Shown: one piece after another, positions 46,600 to 59,200 of the stretch
How positions within the stretch are numbered: position 1 is the first letter of the stretch
Layout: every line of letters starts with the position of its first letter
Assembly: GCA_030248215.1 (NCBI GenBank)
Contig: JASANG010000376.1
Span: forward strand, 31,240-95,239
Origin: Enoplolaimus lenunculus
Lineage: Eukaryota > Nematoda > Enoplea > Enoplida > Thoracostomopsidae
Direction of reading: 5' to 3'
DNA: 64,000 nucleotides
The notes under the pieces: model-generated
What the model was told of the DNA's origin: nothing
What the model saw: the letters and a program-made list of their open reading frames with translations, nothing else
The model's database searches: none
Position numbers and translations under genes: made by a program

Positions 46600-47675
46600 A
46601 TACCCTAAACCGCTTGGATTACGCCACTAATTGTCCTGGCCACACTACCGTGGATCAACCATACCTCGAACACGAGGTTACAAAAGCACTGCAACGCCAA
46701 AATCATTGACCGTCGTAAGGGTGTCGTGATACCACGGCATGGCACCGGATAACAAAATTTGTAAACAAACTTTTGTTTGACTTACGGCGTCGTACGGCGT
46801 CGCAAGACAACCTAACAAATTTTATGGTTTGAACTGAAAGCCACTCTCTGCGCACTCGGGAAGAACTTTGTTCGGCCCAAAAACCAATCTCAAAAACCGA
46901 AACGTGTAGCAGTTGTCCACAATAGCCGCAACATCTCATTAGATTCAAAAATCACCATTTGAACAAATTATAACAAAAAAAACACATTTAGATAAACATA
47001 AAAACAAAACAACACAACAGTAACAACGATGCCGCAATGCCCGGTGCCCTCATATCATAGGCATCTCCATAAATCAGGTAGTTTCAGTGCGAATCGAGAG
47101 TTTTAAACAGCGTCCACAGTCTGCAACGGCGCCACCCTAGAAGCAGTAACGCCCCACACGTGACAATATCGCCTTTGTCATATCATTATTCTGTCCCAGG
47201 CCATGCTATATTAGTGTCGTGCAAGAATCGCTGCCGATACTAGAAACCGAGATCTCCAGTTAACAGCAGCACCCAGACATTATCACACTTAAAATCAACC
47301 AATCACACACCACTAACTCTACTGTGTCGACATCTGATCCAATCAAAATGGACGTCTTGAGCAACAGCAACAACAAACCACCCAAAACGAAAAAAATGTC
47401 TTCTGATATCAAATGCCACTGAATGCCTCACACCCTGTGTTGTTGAATCGATGTAACCAGTCTGCTAACACTAAAAGTAGTCCATGTGAGTGCCTCATCG
47501 CGATGAGATGTTGTCGCCGTGTGTGTGTCTCATCGAAGCGTCACAAAGTAACGTGTGTGCCTCGCCCACACGTGTGTGTTCGCCATACAAGTATCTCATT
47601 ATCGCGGCGAAGTCTCAGTCTTATTGCTGTCTCTTCGCCGTGGGTGCGTGTGAGCGTCTGGCTACATCGATCCGT
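46600..47675. other. ROR 3' untranslated region and downstream DNA
   Basis: This DNA follows the ROR TAA (47676-47678) on the minus strand. No clear AATAAA signal or further ROR exon was identified. Base composition is more balanced than in the repeats to the left. Confidence 0.4.
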
Positions 47676-48120
47676 TTACACTTTATGCATCGCCGCCTGA
47701 GTTGTCCCACCAAGCTTGGTCGAGACACCAACAACGTTATTCGACGACATACCAACAGAGTTGACTACTGTGGTTGTTACAGGAGGGCCGTTGGCGCTGC
47801 AACTTGTCATTATGGCAGCTGTTGCCCTTGGAGTGTTTGAACCGCTACCATTACATGTAATGTTGTTGTTATTGTTGTTGTTGTTGTTTTGAATATTACT
47901 ACTATCGTTGATAGCATTATTAATATTGTAGCAGTTGTTGCTATCGACATTATTTACATTAATATTACCACCACAGGAACCGCTTGATGTCGCGTACGTT
48001 GAAACTTCAGTAACAGGTGTTGTATTCAGCAACTGTTGTTGCTGTTGTTGTTGTGCAGAATATAAACTGTTATAAGACGGCGGCAGTGATGATGCTGTTG
48101 TAGCTCCAGTTGTTGTTTGG

Positions 48121-48151
<31 letters not shown>

Positions 48152-49990
48152 GCTGACATTGTTCATATTGCGGCATATCTGCATGGTTGCTACTTTTATT
48201 GTCATTAGTACTATTACTACTATTATTAATGGTGCTGCCATTACAATTTTTACTGCTACTGTTATATCCAGGCATTGTATTCGATGAAAGCCCAGTAGTC
48301 GCAGTATTATTGCTCAAAGGCGGTCCGGCGCTATTGCTGTTGTTGCTACTTTGCGCTCCGCCGTTTCGGCCGCCGTGTCCCCCGTTATAGGCCGCGGCCG
48401 ACGAATTATGGCTGGACGGTATAGAGCTGGTCCCTGATATCGAAGATCGCGGACCACCCCCGGCTACAAAATGATGAAAAGGCAGTTGATATTGTTGGTT
48501 ATGTTGGTGGTATGAATACTGGTGATAGTTATGGCTGGTGTAATACGGATGCGGTGCAGTTCCTACCCCGCCTGAAGACGGCGGCATCAATGCCGGCGCC
48601 GGTGATCCGGTAACAGGCACGGCTGAACCACCATGACCATGGCTACCACCACCGCCAATAGCTCCACCAGCCCCAGCGCTATTCGCTGTATTTACTGGGC
48701 AAGCTGGAGGACTGGTCGTGCTAGTCGTCGCCATACTGCTACTACCGCCGTTACCATTACCGCCATAGCAGGCGGTACCGCCAGCAATGCCGGCAGCAGC
48801 GCCGGCATTGGCAAACGGCGACGACGGTAATGGCAACGGCGGAATATTCGCCGCGGCCACTACCGATCCACCAGCCATGGCCGGATTCGCCATCGATAAC
48901 GCTCGTAACCGGCACGCCAACTCGTCGAAGGTTGGGCGCCGGGACGGGACTTCTTGCCAACATTCGACCATCAGCGAATAGAGGCGAGGTGGACAATTCG
49001 GAGGGCATTCAAGCAGCGTTCGGGTGCGTACAATGGCATCAATGACGGCCGGGTTCGATAAGCCGGAGTATGGTTGGTTGCCGTAGGCGTAAATTTCCCA
49101 TAGCGTAACGCCGAACGCCCAAACGTCTGTTGATTCGTTGAAACGGCCGTACACAATTGCTTCAGGCGGCATCCAGCGGACTGGAAGCAACGGACCTGAA
49201 GAGCCGGCCCCAGCGGTGGCGCCGTTTTGAGGCGACACAAGGCCGGCTGTGTTCAGCTGATAATAGTCATGCGCATAGACATCACGTGCAAGACCAAAAT
49301 CAGCAATTTTAACGTTCATATGGTCTGTTATTAGGCAGTTTCGTGTTGCAAGGTCTCGATGAACGTGATGCAACGATGCAAGATACTCCATGCCAGATGC
49401 GATCTGTAAGAATAATTTTTGCTCAAACTAGTCATGATATGGTTGAAATATTTTGGGGATGCCAACTTTTATTCTCAAGCCTTACCCCGCCCCTCTATAT
49501 CGAAATTTTACTCACCTGCAAATTGGTGTGTATGCCTGTTCAAGTTTAGTTTATAATATGAAACCAAAATATATTATTTCAACCTTAAATTCAGCATAAA
49601 TGCCCAATCAATTTTGGACCGAAGTAACAGCTTCAAGAACAACCAGAATCCAAGTACGGAAAACCTCACGCAATATAATATGTTACTTTTATAAGATCTA
49701 ATTTTTTTCTGGCATTGTACACATCACTGTACGGTCCCAGCCCCGGGTCCCGCTTATTTCTTATACATAAATTGCGTCAAAAGTACTCTATGCGAGAAAG
49801 ACATCAATTTACTACACCAAACATGTCTACAACTTACCTGTGTCGCGATATTCAACGCGTCGATGTGGTCCTGAAATATTCGGTCATTAGTTTCCGATGT
49901 TGAGTTCACACCAGATAAATTCCCATTTGCTTGACTCGGTCCAACTTCTGAGCTTCCGCTATTGTTAAACAAATTAGTATTATTAGTATT

Positions 49991-50053
<63 letters not shown>

Positions 50054-53000
50054 GTTGTTGTTGTTATTACTATTACTATTGTTGTTTTTGGTCAAATTAT
50101 TCGACTGTAATTGCGGTGTCGATGACGCTGCAGGTGTGTGCCGGAACGGCGATCTCAACTGTAGAAATTCATGCAGATCACCATGAATCCTGAAATATAT
50201 TTCAAAATTACTAACTGATAACAAGTACAAAATCGTTCCAGAGCTAATTTCAAAGAGATCTATGCAAGATCTACGGCGAATCGAAACATTATTTTTAAAA
50301 TTTAAACGTTTAGTAACCAGGAGCAACTGGGGATAAGACGACAGCGGACTCGGAACTCGTTTGAAGTAAAATGTTGTAGCCGGATTCGAAAATCATAACA
50401 TGTGTAAATATGCACGATTACTACTGAGTAGTTGAAGCATTATAACACAAAATATCAGTTGACTGATGATTTGTTTGTTCGACACTGCTTGCGTTGTACG
50501 AATATTATTCGAATAGAAACATTCTAAATTATCCGGATATAAGAACACTATGTAACTATCAGGCAAAATGAGCCGGTATCCAGATAACTTATTTGATTTG
50601 GCGTCCATGGTTACTTAGCACGCACCTACTACGCATACAATCACGTCAACTAAATTGAACTAAATATTCTAAAACCCCAACTACTCGTCAGAAATGAATC
50701 CAACTTACATATACTCGAACACAATACAACTGGGACGGGTATTAGCAAGGCAGACCCCGATCAGTTCAACAACGTTTTGATGATGAAACCGGCACGCGAG
50801 TTCTGCTTCTTGAGCAAACTCGCGGCGAGTCCCGGGTGAAACATCGTCGCGTAAAACTTTGATCGCAACTTGATACGGTTCGTCAACGCCAACTGGTGGA
50901 TAGCCTGAAACAGACGGAGTTGGTAGCAGAGTTATAGTGTAAACACAAAACGCGTTCCAAACTGCGGCTCTGATCAGCGTTGCTTGTTTGTTGGACGCAA
51001 TCGCTTCCAAACGCGATACGAACTGCTCGCAATTACTGCGAATGTAATCGAGGCTGCAGCCGCTATTGCCTAGTATTAAAAATATTTTTCAATCGCTTGT
51101 AAACGCAGTTTGGCCCACGACTACAACCACGTGTCTAAAAGTGACTGGTCACAAGCAAAGACAATTGAACCGCGATCATAAAACCGGACAGCACACGCAA
51201 CCACAATTAATTTTTCCTAAAAAATTAGCAAAAGCCACAAAGTTTTGAAATTCTCGCCAAATTGAAACTGATTACTAGCACTAGCTAAATTATCCAGAAA
51301 CACTTATTATACTATAATCTCTATTATCAAAATTTATTGTAGCATCTATGACCAATTAGTGACAGGTTTTGAATTTACAATAAGTTTAACGCATTCTTTT
51401 CCACACGATACTCTATTTCTATGCAGATTTACGTATCAGCAGATGCCACGATGTTCTTAATTGAAACCGGTTCAAAATGAATACCTGGCTCGGCCGGCAC
51501 CCATGCGAGGAAATTTAAAGTAAAAAAATACACACAATAATCGTAAAAAATTGTGTAACTGAACGAGTTAAAACTGTAAGCTTAACCAGGTCAAAATCTT
51601 CCAACGGTGAAAGCGTCATTTTTAAAATCATTTCTGAACATTTTCTTATTCGTCCAGAATGTGACCGAATATTCGAATCCGGCGCGGAAGAAAACGACAT
51701 CCATTTTTGATTCAAACTATTAAGAATTTTGTTACATTCAAATTTAATTGACTTACCAACCAGTTCACCTTTCCAAACAGCACTGAACGCTCCAGAGCCG
51801 ATCTCGTCGATGAATCGAATCGTTTGCGGCGGGATTTCCGGCGGTCCAATGATCGAACCCGAACACCCAGACTCAGACGGATGGGCGCCGCCAGGAGGAC
51901 CGACGCCGCCACAAATGCCGCCACCACCCAGCGACGAATTGTTCAGCAACGCCGAACTACTTCCGCCACCTCCGATGCTTCGATCGTTGACGCCGAGACC
52001 GCCATTTTGTGACAAAAATGGCATCATTTCAACCTGAAAACACCACTTTATAATAAATTTGCAGAATTGAGACATTTAAAAACAAATACACACGCGCAGA
52101 TGCGGAGCCAGAATTTTTGCAAAGTCAAAACCCGGACAAAGATTTTTCATCGAACATACCCTGAATACCCGGACCAGGATGCAACCCTATAAATTAGTCA
52201 TTTTAACAAACATATCGCCAAGTGTTTGCAAAATTTGAACCAGTAATACAAAATTATTACGTACGGTGTATTACGCAAAAAACCACAACTATTGCATTCC
52301 ATCTATTTGCACCCAAACCTACAACGGCTAAGGATGACGCTATACGTTTGATGACCCCCGGCGCCGTCTGTCAGCGTGTGGTATCGTACTCGAATTATAA
52401 AGCCACCCTTACAAGGCAAATCCTTCCCTCACCATAACTCAATGAAACGCGAAACTAACTGAAACTAGCTAAATTCCATTTCAGTCTATTCACAGCCACA
52501 CTCTCGACCTACCCTTCCAGTTTAAAGATAATGGCTGGGTTTCTACAACCCAACTTTAGTACTACGTCATAAGTATTTGCTTAAGGGGCGATCTAAGTAA
52601 AGCATACACTACGTAAATACCTAACATTTCAGAAACCCAGCCAATATCCTCCACAACGTTACCTGCTGTTCGGATCCCGAATGTGCCGTTGCTGCAGCCA
52701 AATTATGCCCGACAGGCGCCGATTTTCTCAGTCCTCCCTTACCAGCGACTCCCATCGCATGCCCATTACCCATCATTGCTGCGGCCACAGATCCGTTCAT
52801 ATAAACACCATTCCCATTCGCCAGCATACTCCCACCTGGCACACCGGTCTGAGCCGGGCTAGCGTTACCACCAATCAGGCACGACGTTACACCATCAGGC
52901 TGGCCCCCAGCTGCGGCCGCATTGTAATACCTTAAAGTACCACCAGCTCCGTTAAATCCGCTTCCACCATTATACCCCATCGCGCCGCCTCGTTTCCCAG

Positions 53001-56000
53001 CTGCTGTACTGCCAGTTCCAAAATTATTTCCGGTTGGCCCATTGCCAGCTGCCGCAGTTTGTTTATCACGATTATAGCGTTGGCGTCGGCGACGGCTGGC
53101 GCTGGTACAACAATAATAGTAGCAAATTGCAATACCGATTGCAAGCAACAACAGACCAAGTATTGCACTACCGATTACTATATATTGAATGTAGTTTGGT
53201 GATAGCCATGGCAAAAACGACGACGAACCGCTACCGCTGTTGTCGTTTGCAGATGCCTTTTGATTCGCTATATGAATTGCTAAGTCTATAAAACAGAAAA
53301 TGCACATATGTATCCACACCAAATCAAGGACGTAGATAGGATAACTTTAGAGCAAAAGTTTTGCTAATAAGCGTAGTAAACAAAACAAAAATATTGAATT
53401 TTGGTTCAAGCTAATACATACGTGAGCGCCAATTATTTTTCATTCCTTCAGGATTTCCGGCATATATCTCCCGTACTGTCGCCTGCATGCGTTCCTGATA
53501 TCCACAAAATAAAACGTATAACTCCGGCTGCAGAACCCTAGTACGTATAAAACATTTTCTACCCTGAATCAAGAGCAAAAACAAAAAGAATAAAAATAAT
53601 CCATAACCGTTCCGTCTGCTAACTCCAATTTCGACGATTCAGCTTTTCAAGTCAAAGCCAAAAATCAAATGGGGATACTGCGCGGTATTATGTAATGACG
53701 CCAAAAAATTCGCGTGCAAAACGATCTAGAAAACCCACAATTTTAACACTGAAACTTCCTACAGTTTTGCAGCTTTGATCCCTGTTGTGGCGGGCCTACG
53801 CCTGGATTAGCTCTTAGATTAGCCATCAGTGAATGTGCCACTCCCAAAACTTACTTTCTTCAGCTCGCTGTACATCAGGCAACAGGCCGTTCGGGCACAG
53901 CTTGATCGAACAATACTCACGCTGGAATGCACTGTGATTATTGTTTGGTGAATGAGATTGTTGCATGCCATTAACCGACCTTTGTGGCCTAGACACAGTG
54001 CCGTCACTCTGTCCTGCTCCAGAATTCATAGCGGCTGGCGGCGCTTGCGTCCGTCGAGTATAACACCAGGGTCTGTTTTCGGAACTGTCTGGATTGCGAC
54101 AAAATGAATTTCCTAGAAACCATGAGCAAAATGACAACGATTTTTCGTAATCTTTACATAAACCAAGACAACCGCTATTTATTTTATATTATCAATATTT
54201 CCGCTTAAATAATACTTTGTACACTGTTATACTACGTAAGATTACTACTACGATTTTTGTCTGCACTAGCATCTTACAATGACTATTATGCTTGCTACAG
54301 CTCTGGTTCCCAATAATTCAGGCTAAATGCCAAACGACATACGTACCCGATACTCAAATTGGAATAATAGTAATTCCCATCAAAATCACTATGAAAAACT
54401 GTACATACTAACTGAACCGCACCAAAACGACGGCATTAGCATATAATTCAAAAAATATGCCCAAAATTTGAGAAAATTATTGAATTTCAATTAAACTATA
54501 GATTTCGTTTATGCATTGTTCGATAACACCATAAGTTCAGTTGGACATTTTTTGTTCCAAAATTGCAACCATGTTGATTAGTATTTTTAAACTGAACCCT
54601 TTAACGTCCACGCGATTTACCTTTGAGTTCCGGATACGAATCGACAGAAAATTTTCCCACACTAGAATCCGCTTGAACGTTCGCAGCTACTGTCGCCCAT
54701 GGCACACACTGTACACCAGAGCTCGCTTTTGCATGCCGGCCGCGGTAAAACGCGCCACTGCCGTGATAGCACCAGTGAGCTTAAGGTACAAATAACACCA
54801 ATAAAAACAATTCGTGTCCCTATAATGCAAAAAGTCTTAAGCAAAATTTTCAGCCAAAATCGCTGTCATACAAAAGCGTCTTAAGCACCAGGGCCAAAAT
54901 TTAGCGAAAATGTATTACTGTGCTGAAACAGCGTTCACATACTCCTAGCATCCCGAGCTAATAAATATTTACTCATCCGGTTCAGTAAAATTTTCAAAAC
55001 CCCAAAAACTGAGCTGTATTAAAGAAAATTGCCCGAGCTAATTCAATTTCAGTATTTAGTAATCATGGCTTTTACATAGAAAAGCACAAAATAGTTCTAT
55101 TTTACGCTGAAATAATGCTAGAATACAGATAAAACAGAAGCAATCACAGTAGCTTCAAAGTACGCTCGGTAACATGGCCTCTGAATTGGACGGACAATCT
55201 GGCAACATCACTTGATACTGACAAACTTAAAGTCTACAACAGTTACTAGCAGACTTAAGCGTAATCACAATTGTGTTTGAAACCCGCGGCTCTAATCGCA
55301 ATTTGTAGCTTTTGGACGCAATTGCTTATAAACAGCGATTGCTAGTATTAAATCTTGAATTATTTGTAATCCCGATTAAAACCGCGACTGGACCTCGTCC
55401 CTGGACTCGAGCAAAAAAATTCAACTCCGGACAAAAAACCGCGACCGCAGACGCAATCGCGATTACTGCGCACTTAATTCTGTCCCGGACAGTAATTTTA
55501 ATACAACAAGCCAACAGCGACAAGATAGGTCTGCTCAACTAATGCATTTCGATATCCCTCGTTCAAATTCCCATCATTACTGTTCCTACCCTCTGCCCCT
55601 TCAAAATCCACTAAACAACCTACTCGGATCAGAGCTTGCCGCTACCGGAAACAATAACTCGCCATCTTCGCCGAGTGCACTCGCGCCACCGGCTGAATTT
55701 AATAGCGGTTTCATGCCAAATCGACTAGCCACGTCACCGCTACCATCAGTTGCCGTTTTTGTAGACGACCCTGGCGTCAATAGCAAGTCGTGACTACTTC
55801 CACTGTTAGGATTTGAAGGTTTGCCCATGCTGGCGGGTAGTTGAGAATCAGTCCCAAATGCCGCAGGTACTACAGATAGGCAGTGTTCACGATGTGTCAC
55901 ATCGGGCAGTGTTTCACAATGTGGGAAAATGTTTAACGGCGGATTCATTAATCCCGATTGTTTTGCTTGTTGATATTCACGCGGACAAGCGTGCGATTCC

Positions 56001-56080
56001 ACATGCTCGCAGTCGCGTCTGAAACAATAACAACAAGCAACAACATATAGCAAAAGTAATAAAATAATGTGTATAACAAT

Positions 56081-56114
<34 letters not shown>

Positions 56115-56205
56115 CCAACACCGACACCACCACCATCCCCACCACCACCACCACCACCACCAACAACATCATCATCATCAACAACAACAACAACATCAAC
56201 AACAT

Positions 56206-56237
<32 letters not shown>

Positions 56238-59200
56238 ACAATAACAACAATAACAACAAAAGCAAAAACAATGCGACGAAACGCGGTGATTGACATATAT
56301 ACTAAAATCAATCTTTCTAAAAAATCAACTCAGCAATAATATATGTCCCCGGACGGCACTTAACATCGCCATGTCGAACTTATATAGTACGCAACTTTGT
56401 AAAATAAATTTGCTTATTACCTATTTTCTTCTCGATCTCCATCAAACTAAATTTACGAATTCAGCTTTGTAAGCTGGGCCGACAATGCTACAAATGACCC
56501 AGAGCGCAGCTCTTACTTGCAAAACGGCCACCGCGTACAAGTTTTTTTACAAAATGTACCTTGCCTAATAATGTACAGATAAACATTACATGGTTTCTGT
56601 ATTAATTTAAAAAAATTTCCCAAATTCGCCTAACAGCAAGCAGCCTGGGTTGACAATATTCTACGAGGGACTCTACTCTAAGGAGCGCAGCTCTTACTTG
56701 CAAATTGGCAATCCAACTGGCACGTTACCACCACGCGAAAACGATGACGCATTGATACGGCACAGTGGGAAAACGTGTAAACACGCGACGCGTGACGCAA
56801 TTTGCTTACACGTCGAAGTCACTTCAGTTGAATTTGATATCACAGACAACGCCGAAACGAGCATTTTTTCTGAAAAAAAGACATCACTTCAAATTTTACG
56901 AGATGAGCCAAGGCCGTAACCGGGACATGTTTCGAAAATCCCTTGGCTGTGTTCACGAGATGAGCACGAATTTAAGGAAACAAAAATAAAGCATAATTTC
57001 AAGATTGAAACAAAATAATTTTGTATGTTTTCATACTGTTTTTTTGTGTTTTTTACTTTATTTACTTTATGCTTTATAAAGCTGTGTCGAAAATTTTCAG
57101 TCTACACTGCGTTAGTTCAGAGTAGTATCATCACACACAAATATTAATTGAATTTCTGCACAACAATCCCGGCGAATCCGTAATTCCGATATTATTCCGT
57201 ATTCAGCTCCGTTATTACTGGATCCAGCATTCATTCACAAGATGTCCCATTTAGTATTTTAGGTGTCAAACATTAATATTTTGTTTCGGAAGTTACGTTA
57301 AACTTTTAAGCTTTCATAAGCCAAATTTTTCATTCCACCACCAGATACAAATTTTCCACTTTCGAATTTTTCGGTTTCGTTTTCGAAATTTTTTAAGAAT
57401 ACGGCCAAAACCTGGACCCGTATTGTAAAATGTGTGTAGCACCTATTTATCGCCAGTTGGTTGGTGATAGGTTCTGCATCTTTTAAACCAGTGAATTTCG
57501 AGATTCAAAATTCAGTGCATTTTTGCATTTGATTTGGTCTACTGCTGTACCAATTTTTACATCAGCAATTGTAGGAGTTCGTCAGTTTGAAAACTTCTCA
57601 TCAACTGGTGATAGGTGCTATACAATACGACCCCCAGTGCTACCATTTCACCATATTATTGCCATTCGTCGTGTGAAACACCTACCTCTTTGTATAAACC
57701 AACTCGGATCCGAATGATTGACCCATATCATACTGCCGTGTGGTCCAACGTACTCCCGACACACTTCACCCGTATAGACCACACACCGCGGTTGACCTCC
57801 TGTATTTCCATATCGACCATTCCCCATGCCTCCTTCACCTATCGACGACCCCATCATCCCAGACATATCAGGTTGTCCGCCCATCAAGCCATGCGACGAC
57901 GGTATATAGGAGATTCCTGCCCCAGGTTGGCCGACACCAGACGACGCGACGCTTCCTCCTAAATCATGCCGCGATGCTAACCCATTATGCTGTCCGCCAC
58001 TGCCAATCACATACTCATTGCCACCAACGCCAGTTGGGCCTCCACCGTGTGGCGATTGCAGTGGAGGCGGTCGCCGTGCTGAAACATATATAATTATTAA
58101 TTTGCTATTATAGGTAAAAACCCACTATAAAACGTCATGATCTTGTTTCCGGTAATAAGTTACCAAATGCTGGATATTAAGGTTCTCCAAGATTGTATCA
58201 ATGTTATTATTCATACAATCATAAGTTACTGCGAATAGGAGGTATACGTTTACTTACCACAATTAAGGTTAAAAATGAAGACGACTGTTTAAGTGACCTG
58301 TATGAGCTCTAAAGTAATAGGATCAAAGCTAACTTGAAAACACATGTAAACGGTAAGCACGCTCATAATAGTGGAAACGTTGCATCGGGTTAATATCCGT
58401 TCCAGTTCGGGTAAAAACATTCACCATCCCAGCTCATTGATTTTCGGTTTCCGGTAAAGCAATACTCGGCTGGCACACGACACCCCTGAACTCACGTACG
58501 TACCTGACGGATCCATCACACGGACGGTTGCTTCTGATTGCACTTTTCGACGTGCGGCATTGCTCGCTTCACACCGGTAATACGCCGTATCGTGAACTGT
58601 GGGTCGTCGGATTCGTAATGTCGATGTGAACGCTTTTGTTTTGATCACAATTCGGTTGCGTTGCCGCCGGAGAGGTGCATTATTTTTGAACCATCTATAA
58701 TTAGTGGCCAATGTTACGTTGACGGGCGTAACCGTAGAATAAGCATATTCCTAAGCCTAAACTTATACAACATTTAAATCAAATTAATTTAGCCAAAATA
58801 AAAAGTACACAAAGTAGAGCCGAGTCGAAACTTCAGCTTGAGAACAATCCTATAACTCCGTACACACAGTGATCTCGCGGTACATATTGTTTGAAACGGA
58901 ATATGTTTACGATGTTATGTATATACACAATCTATCTGGCGCGGCTATCAACTGTGATTTTCATTTAAAACAATACCAACATCATCGCTAAAGACATCAG
59001 CTTCAATCTCTGAACACTTTTGCTTTGCTCAACTACCGATATCTTGTGAATTTCCCTCGCGCCACTCCGCTTGCGACCCCGTCAGCACAGAGTCTGTACT
59101 TGGTTGCAAACATACAACAGTGCGCAAGTTCAGATACCATAACCGATTGAAATCCGGCTCCGGTAAAAATCCGCTAACAGGATCCGATTCCGGTACACGG

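Noticed and set aside
48633-49045. Plus-strand open frames opposite the last ROR exon
   Set aside because: Antisense shadows of the GC-rich kinase exon; the minus strand carries unmistakable kinase motifs.
56067-56311. Several long open frames of Thr/Pro, Asn or Val/Leu runs
   Set aside because: Translation of an intronic trinucleotide array between two ROR exons.
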